A stretch of DNA of 64,000 bases, taken from the NCBI RefSeq assembly GCF_000805455.1, contig NZ_JSUS01000064.1, forward strand, positions 124,001-188,000. Reading direction: 5' to 3'. Position numbers and translations under genes: made by a program. The notes under the pieces are model-generated. The model ran no database searches and had not been told where the DNA came from. It saw nothing but the letters and a program-made list of their open reading frames with translations. The DNA is from Acinetobacter sp. A47 (GTDB lineage: Bacteria > Pseudomonadota > Gammaproteobacteria > Pseudomonadales > Moraxellaceae). Positions 30,650 to 38,877 of this stretch are shown in pieces; the stretch's first letter is position 1; every line of letters starts with the position of its first letter.

Positions 30650-31003
30650 ATGAGGCTAAGTAAAGTCCAATATGATGATATTTAATCAATTTCTATTAAA
30701 ATTTTAAAAGATTTTATTTCTTCTAAAACTTTTTTCCAATGAGCTTAATTTTCACGTCAGTAGCGATGGGTTAAAAAACTAGAGCTTTGCGGGGACCAAT
30801 CATTGATGCTGAAATGCTGAATTAAGCAGCTATAAAATTTTTTTGCACCCAAAGTCGCGATCTTGCCGCTTTATAGCTCCGCTCCATACTCGTCTTTAAA
30901 CAGCTGATGGATAAAGCCTAACTAAACTGGCGAAATGTTATTTTTAGTGTATCTTTAGCAGACCATCTGTTGAGATCACATCCCGAAACCTGAGGATAAA
31001 ACA
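30650..31003. other. Intergenic region upstream of modA
   Basis: There is no convincing gene in these 354 bases. A 9-bp inverted repeat, AGCTATAAA at 30828-30836 and TTTATAGCT at 30870-30878, could be an operator pair or an RNA stem ahead of modA. GAGGAT near 30991 is the modA ribosome site. I could not match a known molybdenum-cofactor riboswitch or a ModE box. Confidence 0.4.
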
Positions 31004-31774
31004 ATGCCGACCCTGCTCAAAGCAAACTGTCTATGTCTGGCTGTATGGGCAGCAAGCGTAATGCTACACAAGCAGGCAATTGCTGCCGACGCCGTTACGG
31101 TATATGCCGCTGCCAGCTTGACCAATGCAATGGATGAGCTCGATGCAATCTATGAAAAAAATAATAAAACCCGGATCAAAACCTCTTATGCCGGTTCCTC
31201 AACCCTAGCCAAGCAAATTGAAGCCGGCGCACCTGCCGATGTATTTATTTCGGCAGATTTGCAATGGATGGATTATTTACAGAACAGACAGCGGGTTGCT
31301 CCAGCAGATCGCATCAACTTACTGGGGAATCGTCTGGTTCTGATTACTCCTAAAGCCCAGCCTGTCCGGTTCAGCATCGATAAACGTGTAGTCCCGGGGC
31401 CGCTCATGCAGGGCAAGATCTGTACGGGAAATACCATAAGCGTTCCCGTTGGTAAATATGCCAAGCAGACCTTAAGCTCGCTGGGGTGGTGGGACAAGCT
31501 GAAAACACGGCTGGTAGAAACTGAAGATGTACGGGCTGCCTTGAACTTTGTGGCACGTGGGGAATGTCAGTTTGGCATTGTCTATGCAACAGATGCTGCC
31601 ATCAGTAAAGATGTGGCCGTGGCTGCTATATTTCCGGAAAATACGCATTCAGCCATTACCTATCCTGTGGGACTGATCCGGAAAAATACCGACTCGATGA
31701 AATTCTATAAGTTTTTACAAAGTGAGCAGGCCAAAGCCGTATTTAAAAAATATGGGTTTAGCGTATTGCAGTAA
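31004..31774 (+). CDS. modA: Molybdate ABC transporter substrate-binding protein ModA
   Basis: Periplasmic protein that captures molybdate or tungstate for ModBC. The 256 residues start with a signal peptide (cleavage likely after AIAA near residue 28), followed by VTVYAAASLTNAMDEL, the typical ModA opening with the ligand serine. SSTLAKQIEAGAPADVFISAD near residue 67 is also conserved. It is the first gene of modABC, 4 bases before modB. Confidence 0.95.
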   Translation: MPTLLKANCLCLAVWAASVMLHKQAIAADAVTVYAAASLTNAMDELDAIYEKNNKTRIKTSYAGSSTLAKQIEAGAPADVFISADLQWMDYLQNRQRVAPADRINLLGNRLVLITPKAQPVRFSIDKRVVPGPLMQGKICTGNTISVPVGKYAKQTLSSLGWWDKLKTRLVETEDVRAALNFVARGECQFGIVYATDAAISKDVAVAAIFPENTHSAITYPVGLIRKNTDSMKFYKFLQSEQAKAVFKKYGFSVLQ

Positions 31775-31778
31775 TTGA

Positions 31779-32474
31779 ATGATGATTTTAAGCCCGGAAG
31801 AAATCGAAGTCCTCAGGTTATCTTGCAAAGTCGCCACGGCATGTCTGGCATTTAGCCTGATCCCTGCCATAGCAGTGGCCTGGGTGCTGGCCAGAAAAGA
31901 GTTTTGGGGTAAATCACTGATCGAGACCCTGGTGTTCCTGCCTTTGGTTTTGCCGCCTGTGGTGCCGGGCTATTTGTTATTGCAATTGTTTGGTAATCGC
32001 GGATTATTCGGACAATATCTGGCGCCTTTGGGTTTAGAGTTTGCCTTTAACTGGAAAGGGGCGGTATTGGCATCGGCAGTGATGGGTTTTCCCTTGTTGG
32101 TACAATCGATTCGTCTGGCCATTGAACTGGTTGATCAACGACTGGAACTGGCAGCTCAAAGTCTGGGAGCCTCCCGCTTTGGGGCATTTAGGCAGGTCAC
32201 TTTGCCGTTGGCCAGCAGCGGGATTCTGGTCGGAAGCATTTTATGTTTCTGTCGCAGTCTGGGGGAGTTTGGGGCGACCATTACCTTTGTTGGCAATATT
32301 GCCGGTGACACCCGGACTTTGCCGCTGGCAATGTATAGCCTGATGCAGCAACCTGATACCGACGCTGCACTCTGGCGGCTGGTTATGCTGTCTTTATCCG
32401 TTGCTTTTTTTGCCTTGTGGTTTGCACAGTGGTACAACCGTTATCAGAAAAACAGGCGTGGGCATACAACATGA
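31779..32474 (+). CDS. modB: Molybdate ABC transporter permease ModB
   Basis: Inner-membrane permease, 231 residues, with five to six hydrophobic segments. The cytoplasmic EAA loop contacting ModC is visible as LELAAQSLGASRFGAFRQVTLP near residue 125. A second ATG directly follows the first at 31782, so the exact start is ambiguous by one codon. The stop overlaps the modC ATG (ATGA). Confidence 0.94.
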   Translation: MMILSPEEIEVLRLSCKVATACLAFSLIPAIAVAWVLARKEFWGKSLIETLVFLPLVLPPVVPGYLLLQLFGNRGLFGQYLAPLGLEFAFNWKGAVLASAVMGFPLLVQSIRLAIELVDQRLELAAQSLGASRFGAFRQVTLPLASSGILVGSILCFCRSLGEFGATITFVGNIAGDTRTLPLAMYSLMQQPDTDAALWRLVMLSLSVAFFALWFAQWYNRYQKNRRGHTT

Positions 32475-33088
32475 TGGATTGTCATATTCAGTTGCAACAG
32501 GGGCAGTTTCGTCTGGATCAACGCTTTCAGTCCGACCAGCCGGTGATCGGTTTATTTGGGGCTTCCGGTTCCGGGAAAACCACCATATTACACAGCATTG
32601 CAGGTCTCATCCGGCCACAATCCGGCTGGATTAAAATCCAGAATCAGATCTGGTTTGATCAGGGCCAGAAGATTCATCTAAGTACCCAACAGCGTCGCGT
32701 GGGTCTGGTGTTTCAGGATGCACAACTGTTTCCGCATAAAAACGTCAGACAGAATTTACTGTTCGGTTTTAAGCATATTGCCCCCCGGCAACGACAGTTT
32801 GAGCCGGGCCATATTATTGAACTGCTGAAATTGGAACATCTGGTTGAACGCATGCCGGTAAAACTGTCCGGAGGAGAAAAACAGCGGGTGGCGCTGGGAC
32901 GGGCTTTACTGTATTCACCGCAATTGCTGCTGCTGGATGAGCCGCTGTCTGCACTGGATACGGCACATAAGGCCGAGATTATTCCTTTTTTTCAACGGGT
33001 AAAACAGGAGCTCAAGATCCCGATGCTCTATGTCAGCCATGACCAGAGGGAAATAGCGCAACTCACCGATGAGATCTGGTATTTATAG
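32471..33088 (+). CDS. modC: Molybdate ABC transporter ATPase ModC (short form)
   Basis: ATP-binding subunit of the molybdate importer. Walker A GASGSGKT near residue 31, the signature LSGGEKQR and Walker B LLLLDEPLSALD are all present. At 205 residues it contains only the ABC domain and lacks the C-terminal Mop/TOBE domain of the roughly 350-residue E. coli protein. I use the ATG at 32471, overlapping the modB stop, rather than the earlier in-frame start inside modB. Its end overlaps the convergent dmeR gene by 6 bases. Confidence 0.9.
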   Translation: MMDCHIQLQQGQFRLDQRFQSDQPVIGLFGASGSGKTTILHSIAGLIRPQSGWIKIQNQIWFDQGQKIHLSTQQRRVGLVFQDAQLFPHKNVRQNLLFGFKHIAPRQRQFEPGHIIELLKLEHLVERMPVKLSGGEKQRVALGRALLYSPQLLLLDEPLSALDTAHKAEIIPFFQRVKQELKIPMLYVSHDQREIAQLTDEIWYL

Positions 33089-33349
33089 ATAACGTTGTAA
33101 CAGCGCAAGAAACTGTTGCACTTCTTCATCATTGACCTGTTCAGCATCCTTGAGCACATGCGCTTTTAAATGCTGTTCGATCAGTTGATTCATCAGGCCA
33201 TTTACAGCGCCCTTAACTGCCGCAACCTGTTGTAACACGTCGATGCACGAGCTTTCCGGGCTGGAGAGCGACTTCTCCACGGCAGCAACCTGTCCCTGTA
33301 TACGCTTAACCCGGTTTAAAATTTTTTTATCATGGTGTAGATGAGCCAT
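33083..33349 (-). CDS. dmeR: RcnR/CsoR-family Ni/Co-responsive repressor (DmeR-like)
   Basis: All-helical DNA-binding metal sensor of 88 residues. The residues His3, Cys35, His60 and His64, which form the Ni/Co site in E. coli RcnR, are at exactly these positions here, unlike the Cys-His-Cys of CsoR or the formaldehyde sensor FrmR. It is divergent from a His-rich cation efflux gene, and an RcnR-type operator lies between them. This makes nickel or cobalt the likely signal. Confidence 0.88.
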   Translation of the reverse strand: MAHLHHDKKILNRVKRIQGQVAAVEKSLSSPESSCIDVLQQVAAVKGAVNGLMNQLIEQHLKAHVLKDAEQVNDEEVQQFLALLQRYL

Positions 33350-33368
33350 ACTTTTTTCCTAAAAAAAT

Positions 33369-33389
33369 ATATACTGTGGGGGAGTATAT
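33369..33389. promoter_or_regulatory. Probable operator for the RcnR/DmeR-type repressor
   Basis: Perfect 7-bp arms ATATACT and AGTATAT flank the G-tract GTGGGGG in the 56-base gap between dmeR and dmeF. RcnR-family operators are known to consist of a G/C tract bounded by ACT/AGT-type AT-rich repeats, so the match in sequence and place is strong. A repressor here could control both divergent genes. Confidence 0.8.
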
Positions 33390-33405
33390 TGGAAGACTAG
33401 AATAA

Positions 33406-34341
33406 ATGCAGCATAGTAACCTGAAACGTCGTCATTCTCATCAGTTTGATCAGGGAAATCCACTCGCACAAAAAAGAATTTTAATGGCGACCTTATTGAC
33501 CGCAGTCATGATGATACTGGAAATCATGGGAGGCTGGGTTTTTAATTCGATGGCCTTGCTTGCCGATGGCTGGCATATGAGCTCGCATGTGCTGGCCTTG
33601 GGACTGGCCTATTTTGCTTATCGTATGGCACGACATTATGCCCACGATCAGCGCTTTAGTTTTGGAACCTGGAAAATTGAAATTCTGGCGGGGTATAGCA
33701 GTGCCATTTTATTGATGGTAGTTGCGCTGTTGATGGCAATACAGTCACTGGAGCGGTTATTCAATCCGGTCACCATTCATTTTAATGAAGCGATTCCGAT
33801 TGCCATTGTCGGACTGCTTGTCAATCTGATTTGTGCTTGGTTATTACATCAAGGCGGTCATGATGATCACCATCACCATTCGCATAGCCATCATCATGAA
33901 GCACATCACCATGCTCATCATGATTTAAATCAAAAAGCTGCATTCCTGCATGTGGTGGCCGATGCGGTAACCTCTGTTCTGGCCATTATTGCCTTATTTG
34001 CAGCCAAGTACTTTGGCTGGAATTTTCTGGATGCACTGCTTGGCGTGGTGGGGGCAGTGCTGGTGGCAAAATGGTCTTGGGGACTGATGCAGGAAACCGG
34101 AAAAACCTTGCTGGATGCCGAAATGGGACATCCTGTGGTTGAGGAAATACGGGAGGTGATTGCCGGGTTCCCGCAGGTTGACATTACCGACCTGCATGTC
34201 TGGAAAGTGGGGAAAGGCAAGTTCTCGTGTATTGTCGGTCTGGAAACGACATTGACCGATCTTAATCCTGATCAGGTCAAAGCCGCGCTGGCGATTCATG
34301 AGGAAATTGTGCATGCCTCGGTAGAAATTCATCATATTTAA
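33406..34341 (+). CDS. dmeF: Cation diffusion facilitator DmeF (Co/Ni efflux)
   Basis: Inner-membrane metal/proton antiporter of 311 residues with six transmembrane helices. The transport-site residues appear in LLADGWHMSSH (helix 2) and HVVADAVTSV (helix 5); His in place of Asp in the first motif is the DmeF-type pattern. A His-rich cytoplasmic loop (residues about 150-175) separates helices 4 and 5. The divergent RcnR-type repressor supports Co/Ni as substrates, although CDF proteins often have mixed specificity. Confidence 0.87.
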   Translation: MQHSNLKRRHSHQFDQGNPLAQKRILMATLLTAVMMILEIMGGWVFNSMALLADGWHMSSHVLALGLAYFAYRMARHYAHDQRFSFGTWKIEILAGYSSAILLMVVALLMAIQSLERLFNPVTIHFNEAIPIAIVGLLVNLICAWLLHQGGHDDHHHHSHSHHHEAHHHAHHDLNQKAAFLHVVADAVTSVLAIIALFAAKYFGWNFLDALLGVVGAVLVAKWSWGLMQETGKTLLDAEMGHPVVEEIREVIAGFPQVDITDLHVWKVGKGKFSCIVGLETTLTDLNPDQVKAALAIHEEIVHASVEIHHI

Positions 34342-34387
34342 GATTGAGGGGCATCGAGTCGGATTTTGCGCTACCCGATGCATCTGC

Positions 34388-35746
34388 TTAAGCCCCGATA
34401 TATAAGAGCAGACCACACAGGGCTGAGGCAAATATCACATACAGTACATTGATCTGGAATTTGAATAAGGCAACCAGTGCTGCAAGGGTAATCAAGGCGG
34501 CTTCATAATTAATCGGGTGGTCAAAGCCCTTTGGCCACAGCACATGATAGCTAAAGAATAACGCCAGATTTAAAATGACCCCGACCACGGCGGCCGTAAT
34601 GGCGGTGAGGGGTGCTGTGAATTTCAGTTCATTATGGGTCGATTCAATGATTGGCGCGCCTGCCAGAATAAATACAAAGGAAAATAAGAAGGTAAACCAT
34701 GTCACGATTACGGCGCCGAGCGCACCTGCCAAAAACAGCTGTTCAGCACCCAATACCGCATGATTGTAAGCCCCTAGAAAACCCACGAATGCCACCACCA
34801 TGATCAGGGGGCCGGGAGTACTTTCACCCAGTGCCAGACCATCAATCATTTGAGTGGGACTCAGCCATGCATAATGATTGACTGCACCCTGATAGACGTA
34901 AGGCAATACGGCATAAGCACCGCCGAAGGTAAGCAAGGCGGCCTTGGTAAAGAACCAGGCCATCTGGGTATAAGCATGGTGCCATCCCAATCCCAAAGTT
35001 AAAAGCAGCATCGGTACACACCAAAGCAATGCTGCAATGAGCAGGATTTTGACGAGATTGCGCCAGCGGAAAATGGCATGCGCAGGTGTCGGGGTATCAT
35101 CATCAATCAGGGCGGGGCCATAGCTTTTATGACTTTTTTGATGGGCTGCCTGAGCCGTAAATAAATCCGGGTTTTGCTTACTGAGCAGATAGCCACTCAG
35201 GGCAGCTGCGAAAACGATGAGGGGAAACGGTACATTAAACACAAAGATGGCAATAAATGCCGCAGCGGCGATCCCCCACATAAACGGATTTTTCAGTGAT
35301 CGGCTGCCAATACGATAAGTCGCATGAAACACGATTGCTGTAACCGCAGGCTTAATCCCGTAAAATAGCCCGGCAATGATTGGTACATCACCAAATTGGA
35401 CATAAATCCAGGACAGGGTAATCAGGATAAACAGCGAGGGAAGTACAAACAGAATCCCTGCCACCAGTCCGCCCGCTGTTCGATGCATGAGCCAGCCAAT
35501 ATAGGTGGCTAGCTGCTGGGCCTCGGGACCGGGCAGGAGCATGCAATAATTCAACGCATGTAAGAATCTTTTTTCCGAGATCCAGCGTTTATTTTCGACC
35601 AGCTCCTGATGCATCACTGCAATCTGGCCAGCAGGCCCGCCAAAACTGATAAACCCCAGTTTCAGCCAGAACAGCAAGGCTTGCCAGAAGGGGACAGCGG
35701 TGATGGGCTGATCGGGCTTATTGATTTGTTTTTGTTGCATGATCAT
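34388..35746 (-). CDS. chrA: Chromate efflux transporter ChrA
   Basis: Long-chain CHR-superfamily transporter of 452 residues built from two homologous halves, each with about six helices. The first half has GFISFGGPAGQIAVMH and LPGPEAQQLATYIGW; the second has AALLTFGGAYAVLPYV and GESTPGPLIMVVAFVG. It exports chromate, giving resistance. The start overlaps the chrB stop by 4 bases; a second in-frame ATG two codons in is also possible. Confidence 0.93.
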   Translation of the reverse strand: MIMQQKQINKPDQPITAVPFWQALLFWLKLGFISFGGPAGQIAVMHQELVENKRWISEKRFLHALNYCMLLPGPEAQQLATYIGWLMHRTAGGLVAGILFVLPSLFILITLSWIYVQFGDVPIIAGLFYGIKPAVTAIVFHATYRIGSRSLKNPFMWGIAAAAFIAIFVFNVPFPLIVFAAALSGYLLSKQNPDLFTAQAAHQKSHKSYGPALIDDDTPTPAHAIFRWRNLVKILLIAALLWCVPMLLLTLGLGWHHAYTQMAWFFTKAALLTFGGAYAVLPYVYQGAVNHYAWLSPTQMIDGLALGESTPGPLIMVVAFVGFLGAYNHAVLGAEQLFLAGALGAVIVTWFTFLFSFVFILAGAPIIESTHNELKFTAPLTAITAAVVGVILNLALFFSYHVLWPKGFDHPINYEAALITLAALVALFKFQINVLYVIFASALCGLLLYIGA

Positions 35747-36666
35747 TCTCGAGAAAAATTGGCATAGAGGCCATCAAAGACATAATTAGAGAGTTCAAGT
35801 AACTGATCATCATCCGTAATTTTAGTGCTTAAGCCCCGGATGACTTTTTCGATCCCGATTGCTTCGGGCGGCTCCACCCCACCAACATCAAGAAAATGCA
35901 CAATTTCCGCAATCTGCTTTAAAGCAGACTGTTGATGCAGGCCAAAGCTGTGCAACAAGGTTTCAAAGGTGACCCAATGATCAAGGTGACTAAAGCGGGC
36001 GCCATCAAAATCAAACCCCAAGGCGGTGGCTGGACAATCATTTGGTGTGTCTAACCACAGGAAGCTTGCCTCAGGGTCAATAAAATTCTGGATCAGCCAG
36101 GCAGATGCTAAACGGTCAATCCATGGGCGTTTTCTGGTGGCCCAAACCCTGTGCTGAAAGTCCTGTTTGTGTAGCACCTGAATATCGCCGTGAGCAGCCT
36201 GTGGCTCATCGACCTCACCCCAACGTAAAATGCTCTGTTCAACGGCCTCTAACTCCCGAACGGTTTGTTGTTGTGCTTCGGTGGGGAAATAGTCAATTGC
36301 AATCAATGCCTGCAGCTGCTTGCGCAGTTTGCGGATCTGTTTCAGCAGTTCTTTTTTATCGGTCTGGTTGAGCGCCTGCCGCAGCTGGCCGAGCTGCTGA
36401 TAGAGCGCTTCATAGTCTTCTTTCCGGTTAAATAACTGCTCCACATCCAGATGTGCTGTGGCCATGCCTGAAAATAGATAGGCATTGCCACCTTCTGCAA
36501 TTAAATTTTCAGCAATGGCATCAAACTTTTCTGTATATGCTTCCGGCAGAACATATACTCCATCCCGTAATGTCGCAGCACCGCAGGCCTTGAGTGAGCG
36601 CCATACCCGCATCCGTGTAGTGGTGTTCGGGGTGGGGAGTGAGGAAATCAGTAAGGTTATTTTCAT
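35743..36666 (-). CDS. chrB: Chromate resistance regulator ChrB
   Basis: A 307-residue ChrB family protein, usually a chromate-responsive regulator of chrA. The N-terminal part (LPTPNTTTRMRVWRSLKACGAATLRDGVYVLP) resembles a winged-helix domain, and the C-terminal part has the typical WATRKRPWIDRLASAWLI and the acidic/His cluster (FSHLDHWVTFE). It is the first gene of the chrBA pair. A perfect inverted repeat overlaps its start codon. Confidence 0.92.
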   Translation of the reverse strand: MKITLLISSLPTPNTTTRMRVWRSLKACGAATLRDGVYVLPEAYTEKFDAIAENLIAEGGNAYLFSGMATAHLDVEQLFNRKEDYEALYQQLGQLRQALNQTDKKELLKQIRKLRKQLQALIAIDYFPTEAQQQTVRELEAVEQSILRWGEVDEPQAAHGDIQVLHKQDFQHRVWATRKRPWIDRLASAWLIQNFIDPEASFLWLDTPNDCPATALGFDFDGARFSHLDHWVTFETLLHSFGLHQQSALKQIAEIVHFLDVGGVEPPEAIGIEKVIRGLSTKITDDDQLLELSNYVFDGLYANFSRE

Positions 36667-36702
36667 GTAATATACTTAACTTATTTGTTGAATATATTAC
36701 AT
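36665..36702. promoter_or_regulatory. Inverted repeat at the chrB start, candidate chromate-responsive operator
   Basis: Two perfect 10-bp arms, ATGTAATATA at 36665-36674 and TATATTACAT at 36693-36702, are 18 bases apart. The left arm covers the first bases of chrB (minus strand). The size and placement suit binding of a dimeric repressor such as ChrB across the promoter. No binding data are known to me for this sequence. Confidence 0.55.
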
Positions 36703-36772
36703 ACAATTTCCGGGCTGTGGTTGCAGTATTTTTATATCCTTTTAGGATGTATATATCAGTTATTTGAATATT

Positions 36773-37060
36773 CTATGACGGTGTCAGGGTTTTTAAAAAA
36801 GCCCATGGAAAGATACCTTGGTCATGTCCATCATCAAAACAGATTTGTATGCCGTAACCTTGTGAGTAGATGGCAGAGATGGCAACACGCTCTGGATATT
36901 GAATTTCTTGCTGACGTAGACGTTTGGCACGACAAAAACCGCATGGGCAACTGGCCCGTAGTTGGGCATGGCTAAACTGCTTTTCTGTGCCATCCTGCCA
37001 GGACAGCAACAGGCGTTGCTGTTCGGTATCGACTGTAAGCTGATCAGGTTCAAGCGACAT
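36773..37060 (-). CDS. DUF971 family protein
   Basis: A 95-residue protein with the DUF971 pattern: an N-terminal beta strand pair (LLLSWQDGTEKQF), the cysteine cluster CPCGFCRAKR near residue 36, and IFPWAFL at the C terminus. The same fold forms the N-terminal domain of gamma-butyrobetaine hydroxylases, where it binds zinc. It is also often found near Fe-S cluster genes. Here it is the last gene of a leftward operon and overlaps the HEAT-repeat gene by 11 bases. Function is unknown; a link to Fe-S handling for the flavoprotein/ferredoxin pair is inference. Confidence 0.8.
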   Translation of the reverse strand: MSLEPDQLTVDTEQQRLLLSWQDGTEKQFSHAQLRASCPCGFCRAKRLRQQEIQYPERVAISAIYSQGYGIQICFDDGHDQGIFPWAFLKTLTPS

Positions 37061-38042
37061 ACTGTTTCTCCTGAATCAGCGCCAGCCCGATACGAATCGA
37101 TTTGCGTACTTCCGGGTCTGGGTCTTCGGCATGCTGCAATAAAATATGCTGGGCGCGTTCTCCACCAATTTCTCCTAAGGCAATCGCCACTTCTTTGCGC
37201 AGGTTACTGATGTCATGCTGGAAATTTTCCTGAAGCTTGGCAATCGCAGCTTTGGACTGAAGTAAGCCTAAACTGCGGGCCACCGCAATCCGCACTTGCC
37301 AGTAAGCATCATCCAGCTGTTGCAACAGTGGTTGTTCTAGTTCAACGGCTTTAAGTTTGCCAATGCTCAAGGCAGCTTCGACCCGGAGTTGCCATGCTTC
37401 GGCAGTCAGGGAGCTGTGTAAGGCCGATAAAATCTCGGATGTTAAAGCTCGACTTGCGACCAGACCACCTGTGGCGATTCGACGGATTTCAGCATCAACA
37501 TCATGCTGGGCAATTTGTGCCAGTGCAGACAGTCCTTCCGTTTTTTGCAACCAGCTTAAGCTGCTGACGGCTTCCTTACGTACCATAGGATTGGCATGTT
37601 GTAGCTGTTGCAAAATATCATCAAATAGCTGCTCAGCGCGTAATTCCCTGATGGCCCTTAACACCGAAGCAAGCACAAAGTCATCCTGATGCCTTAAATA
37701 ACTGGCCAAATGCCCAGCCGATGCGGAATGTTTAATTTCACTTAAGCTTTGCGCGGCTGCAACACGCACATTTTCATGGGAATCGCTCAGGGCTTGGGCC
37801 AAGGCATGTAATGAAGTTGCATCCTCCCAGCCTTCTAAACGGGCGGCTGCCAGCTCACGAACCTTGCTGGCCGGATCATGTAGCACTGCATATTGTAACC
37901 AGCTTAATAATTCAGGTTGTTCCTCATCGGCAATATTCATGATGGCGACAAAGCGGATATTTTCATCGTCCTGATTCAGTTGAGGCAGATAATTGGCATA
38001 ATCCGTATCAATATCGGTCAGGAGCGGGTAATTTAGACTCAT
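37050..38042 (-). CDS. HEAT-repeat protein
   Basis: A 330-residue cytoplasmic all-helical solenoid. At least eight HEAT-like units of about 31 residues can be seen (for example DSHENVRVAAAQSLSEI, NPMVRKEAVSSLSWL, DAYWQVRIAVARSLGLL, DISNLRKEVAIALGEI, DPDPEVRKSIRIGLAL). Such proteins act as scaffolds or as chaperones for cofactor attachment. It lies between an ABC ATPase (12-base gap) and the DUF971 gene, so a role in assembly of the operon's redox enzyme is plausible but unproven. Confidence 0.82.
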   Translation of the reverse strand: MSLNYPLLTDIDTDYANYLPQLNQDDENIRFVAIMNIADEEQPELLSWLQYAVLHDPASKVRELAAARLEGWEDATSLHALAQALSDSHENVRVAAAQSLSEIKHSASAGHLASYLRHQDDFVLASVLRAIRELRAEQLFDDILQQLQHANPMVRKEAVSSLSWLQKTEGLSALAQIAQHDVDAEIRRIATGGLVASRALTSEILSALHSSLTAEAWQLRVEAALSIGKLKAVELEQPLLQQLDDAYWQVRIAVARSLGLLQSKAAIAKLQENFQHDISNLRKEVAIALGEIGGERAQHILLQHAEDPDPEVRKSIRIGLALIQEKQYVA

Positions 38043-38054
38043 CTTTTATACTTC

Positions 38055-38876
38055 CTAAACAGCGGCTTTCTGATTTAAACCGAGCGGATTTAACCGGCTC
38101 AGCTCAGTATGGGTGGCCTGTTTTAATACTTGGATGCAATGTTTTTTTATTTGGGTAAATTCGGTCGAAGTGACCAGATCAACTTGTCTTGGGCGGGGGA
38201 AATCCAGTTTGATTTCTTCAATGATACGTCCCGGACGATGACTCATGATCAGGACCCGATCTGCCAGAAACAAGGCTTCATCAATATCGTGGGTAATGAA
38301 TAGCACCGAGGTCTGAACGCTTTGCCATATCTCTAGCAGCAGTTCCTGCATCTTTAAACGGGTTTGTGCATCCAGCGCGCCAAAGGGTTCATCCATCAGC
38401 AACACCCGCGGCTGATTAATCAGCACCCGAGCAATTTCAACCCGTTGCTGCATGCCACCAGACAGTTCGGCAGGGTATTTATGTTCAAAACCTTTTAAGC
38501 CGACCAGTTCAATCATTTGTGCTGCCTGTGCCTGTCTTTGAGCTCTGGAAATGCCTTTCATTTTCAAGCCAAAGCAGACATTGTCCAGTACACTTTTCCA
38601 AGGAAAGAGCGTGTGCTGCTGGAACACCAGACCGCGATCGGAAGAGGGCTTTTCAATGGTTTTTTGATCGAGCAACATGCTGCCCGAGCTAATCGGTAAA
38701 TGTCCTGCCAGTGCACCGAGCAGGGTGGATTTACCGCAACCCGAAGGGCCCAGTAAACAGACAAATTCACCCGCCTGAACCTCAAAAGAGACCTGATCGA
38801 GTGCCTGAAAGCGTTGTTTGTCCTGACCCAGATGCAGGTTGATATTGTTTAAATGAATATGACCGTACTGACGCAT
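38055..38876 (-). CDS. ABC transporter ATPase, sulfonate/nitrate/taurine type
   Basis: A 273-residue ATPase of the SsuB/TauB/NrtD family. Walker A is GPSGCGKST near residue 43, the signature LSGGMQQRV near residue 142 and Walker B VLLMDEPFGALDAQTR near 160. It pairs with the permease 1 base upstream on the minus strand and the binding protein further upstream. The organosulfur context suggests a sulfonate or related substrate. Confidence 0.9.
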   Translation of the reverse strand: MRQYGHIHLNNINLHLGQDKQRFQALDQVSFEVQAGEFVCLLGPSGCGKSTLLGALAGHLPISSGSMLLDQKTIEKPSSDRGLVFQQHTLFPWKSVLDNVCFGLKMKGISRAQRQAQAAQMIELVGLKGFEHKYPAELSGGMQQRVEIARVLINQPRVLLMDEPFGALDAQTRLKMQELLLEIWQSVQTSVLFITHDIDEALFLADRVLIMSHRPGRIIEEIKLDFPRPRQVDLVTSTEFTQIKKHCIQVLKQATHTELSRLNPLGLNQKAAV

Positions 38877-38877
38877 G

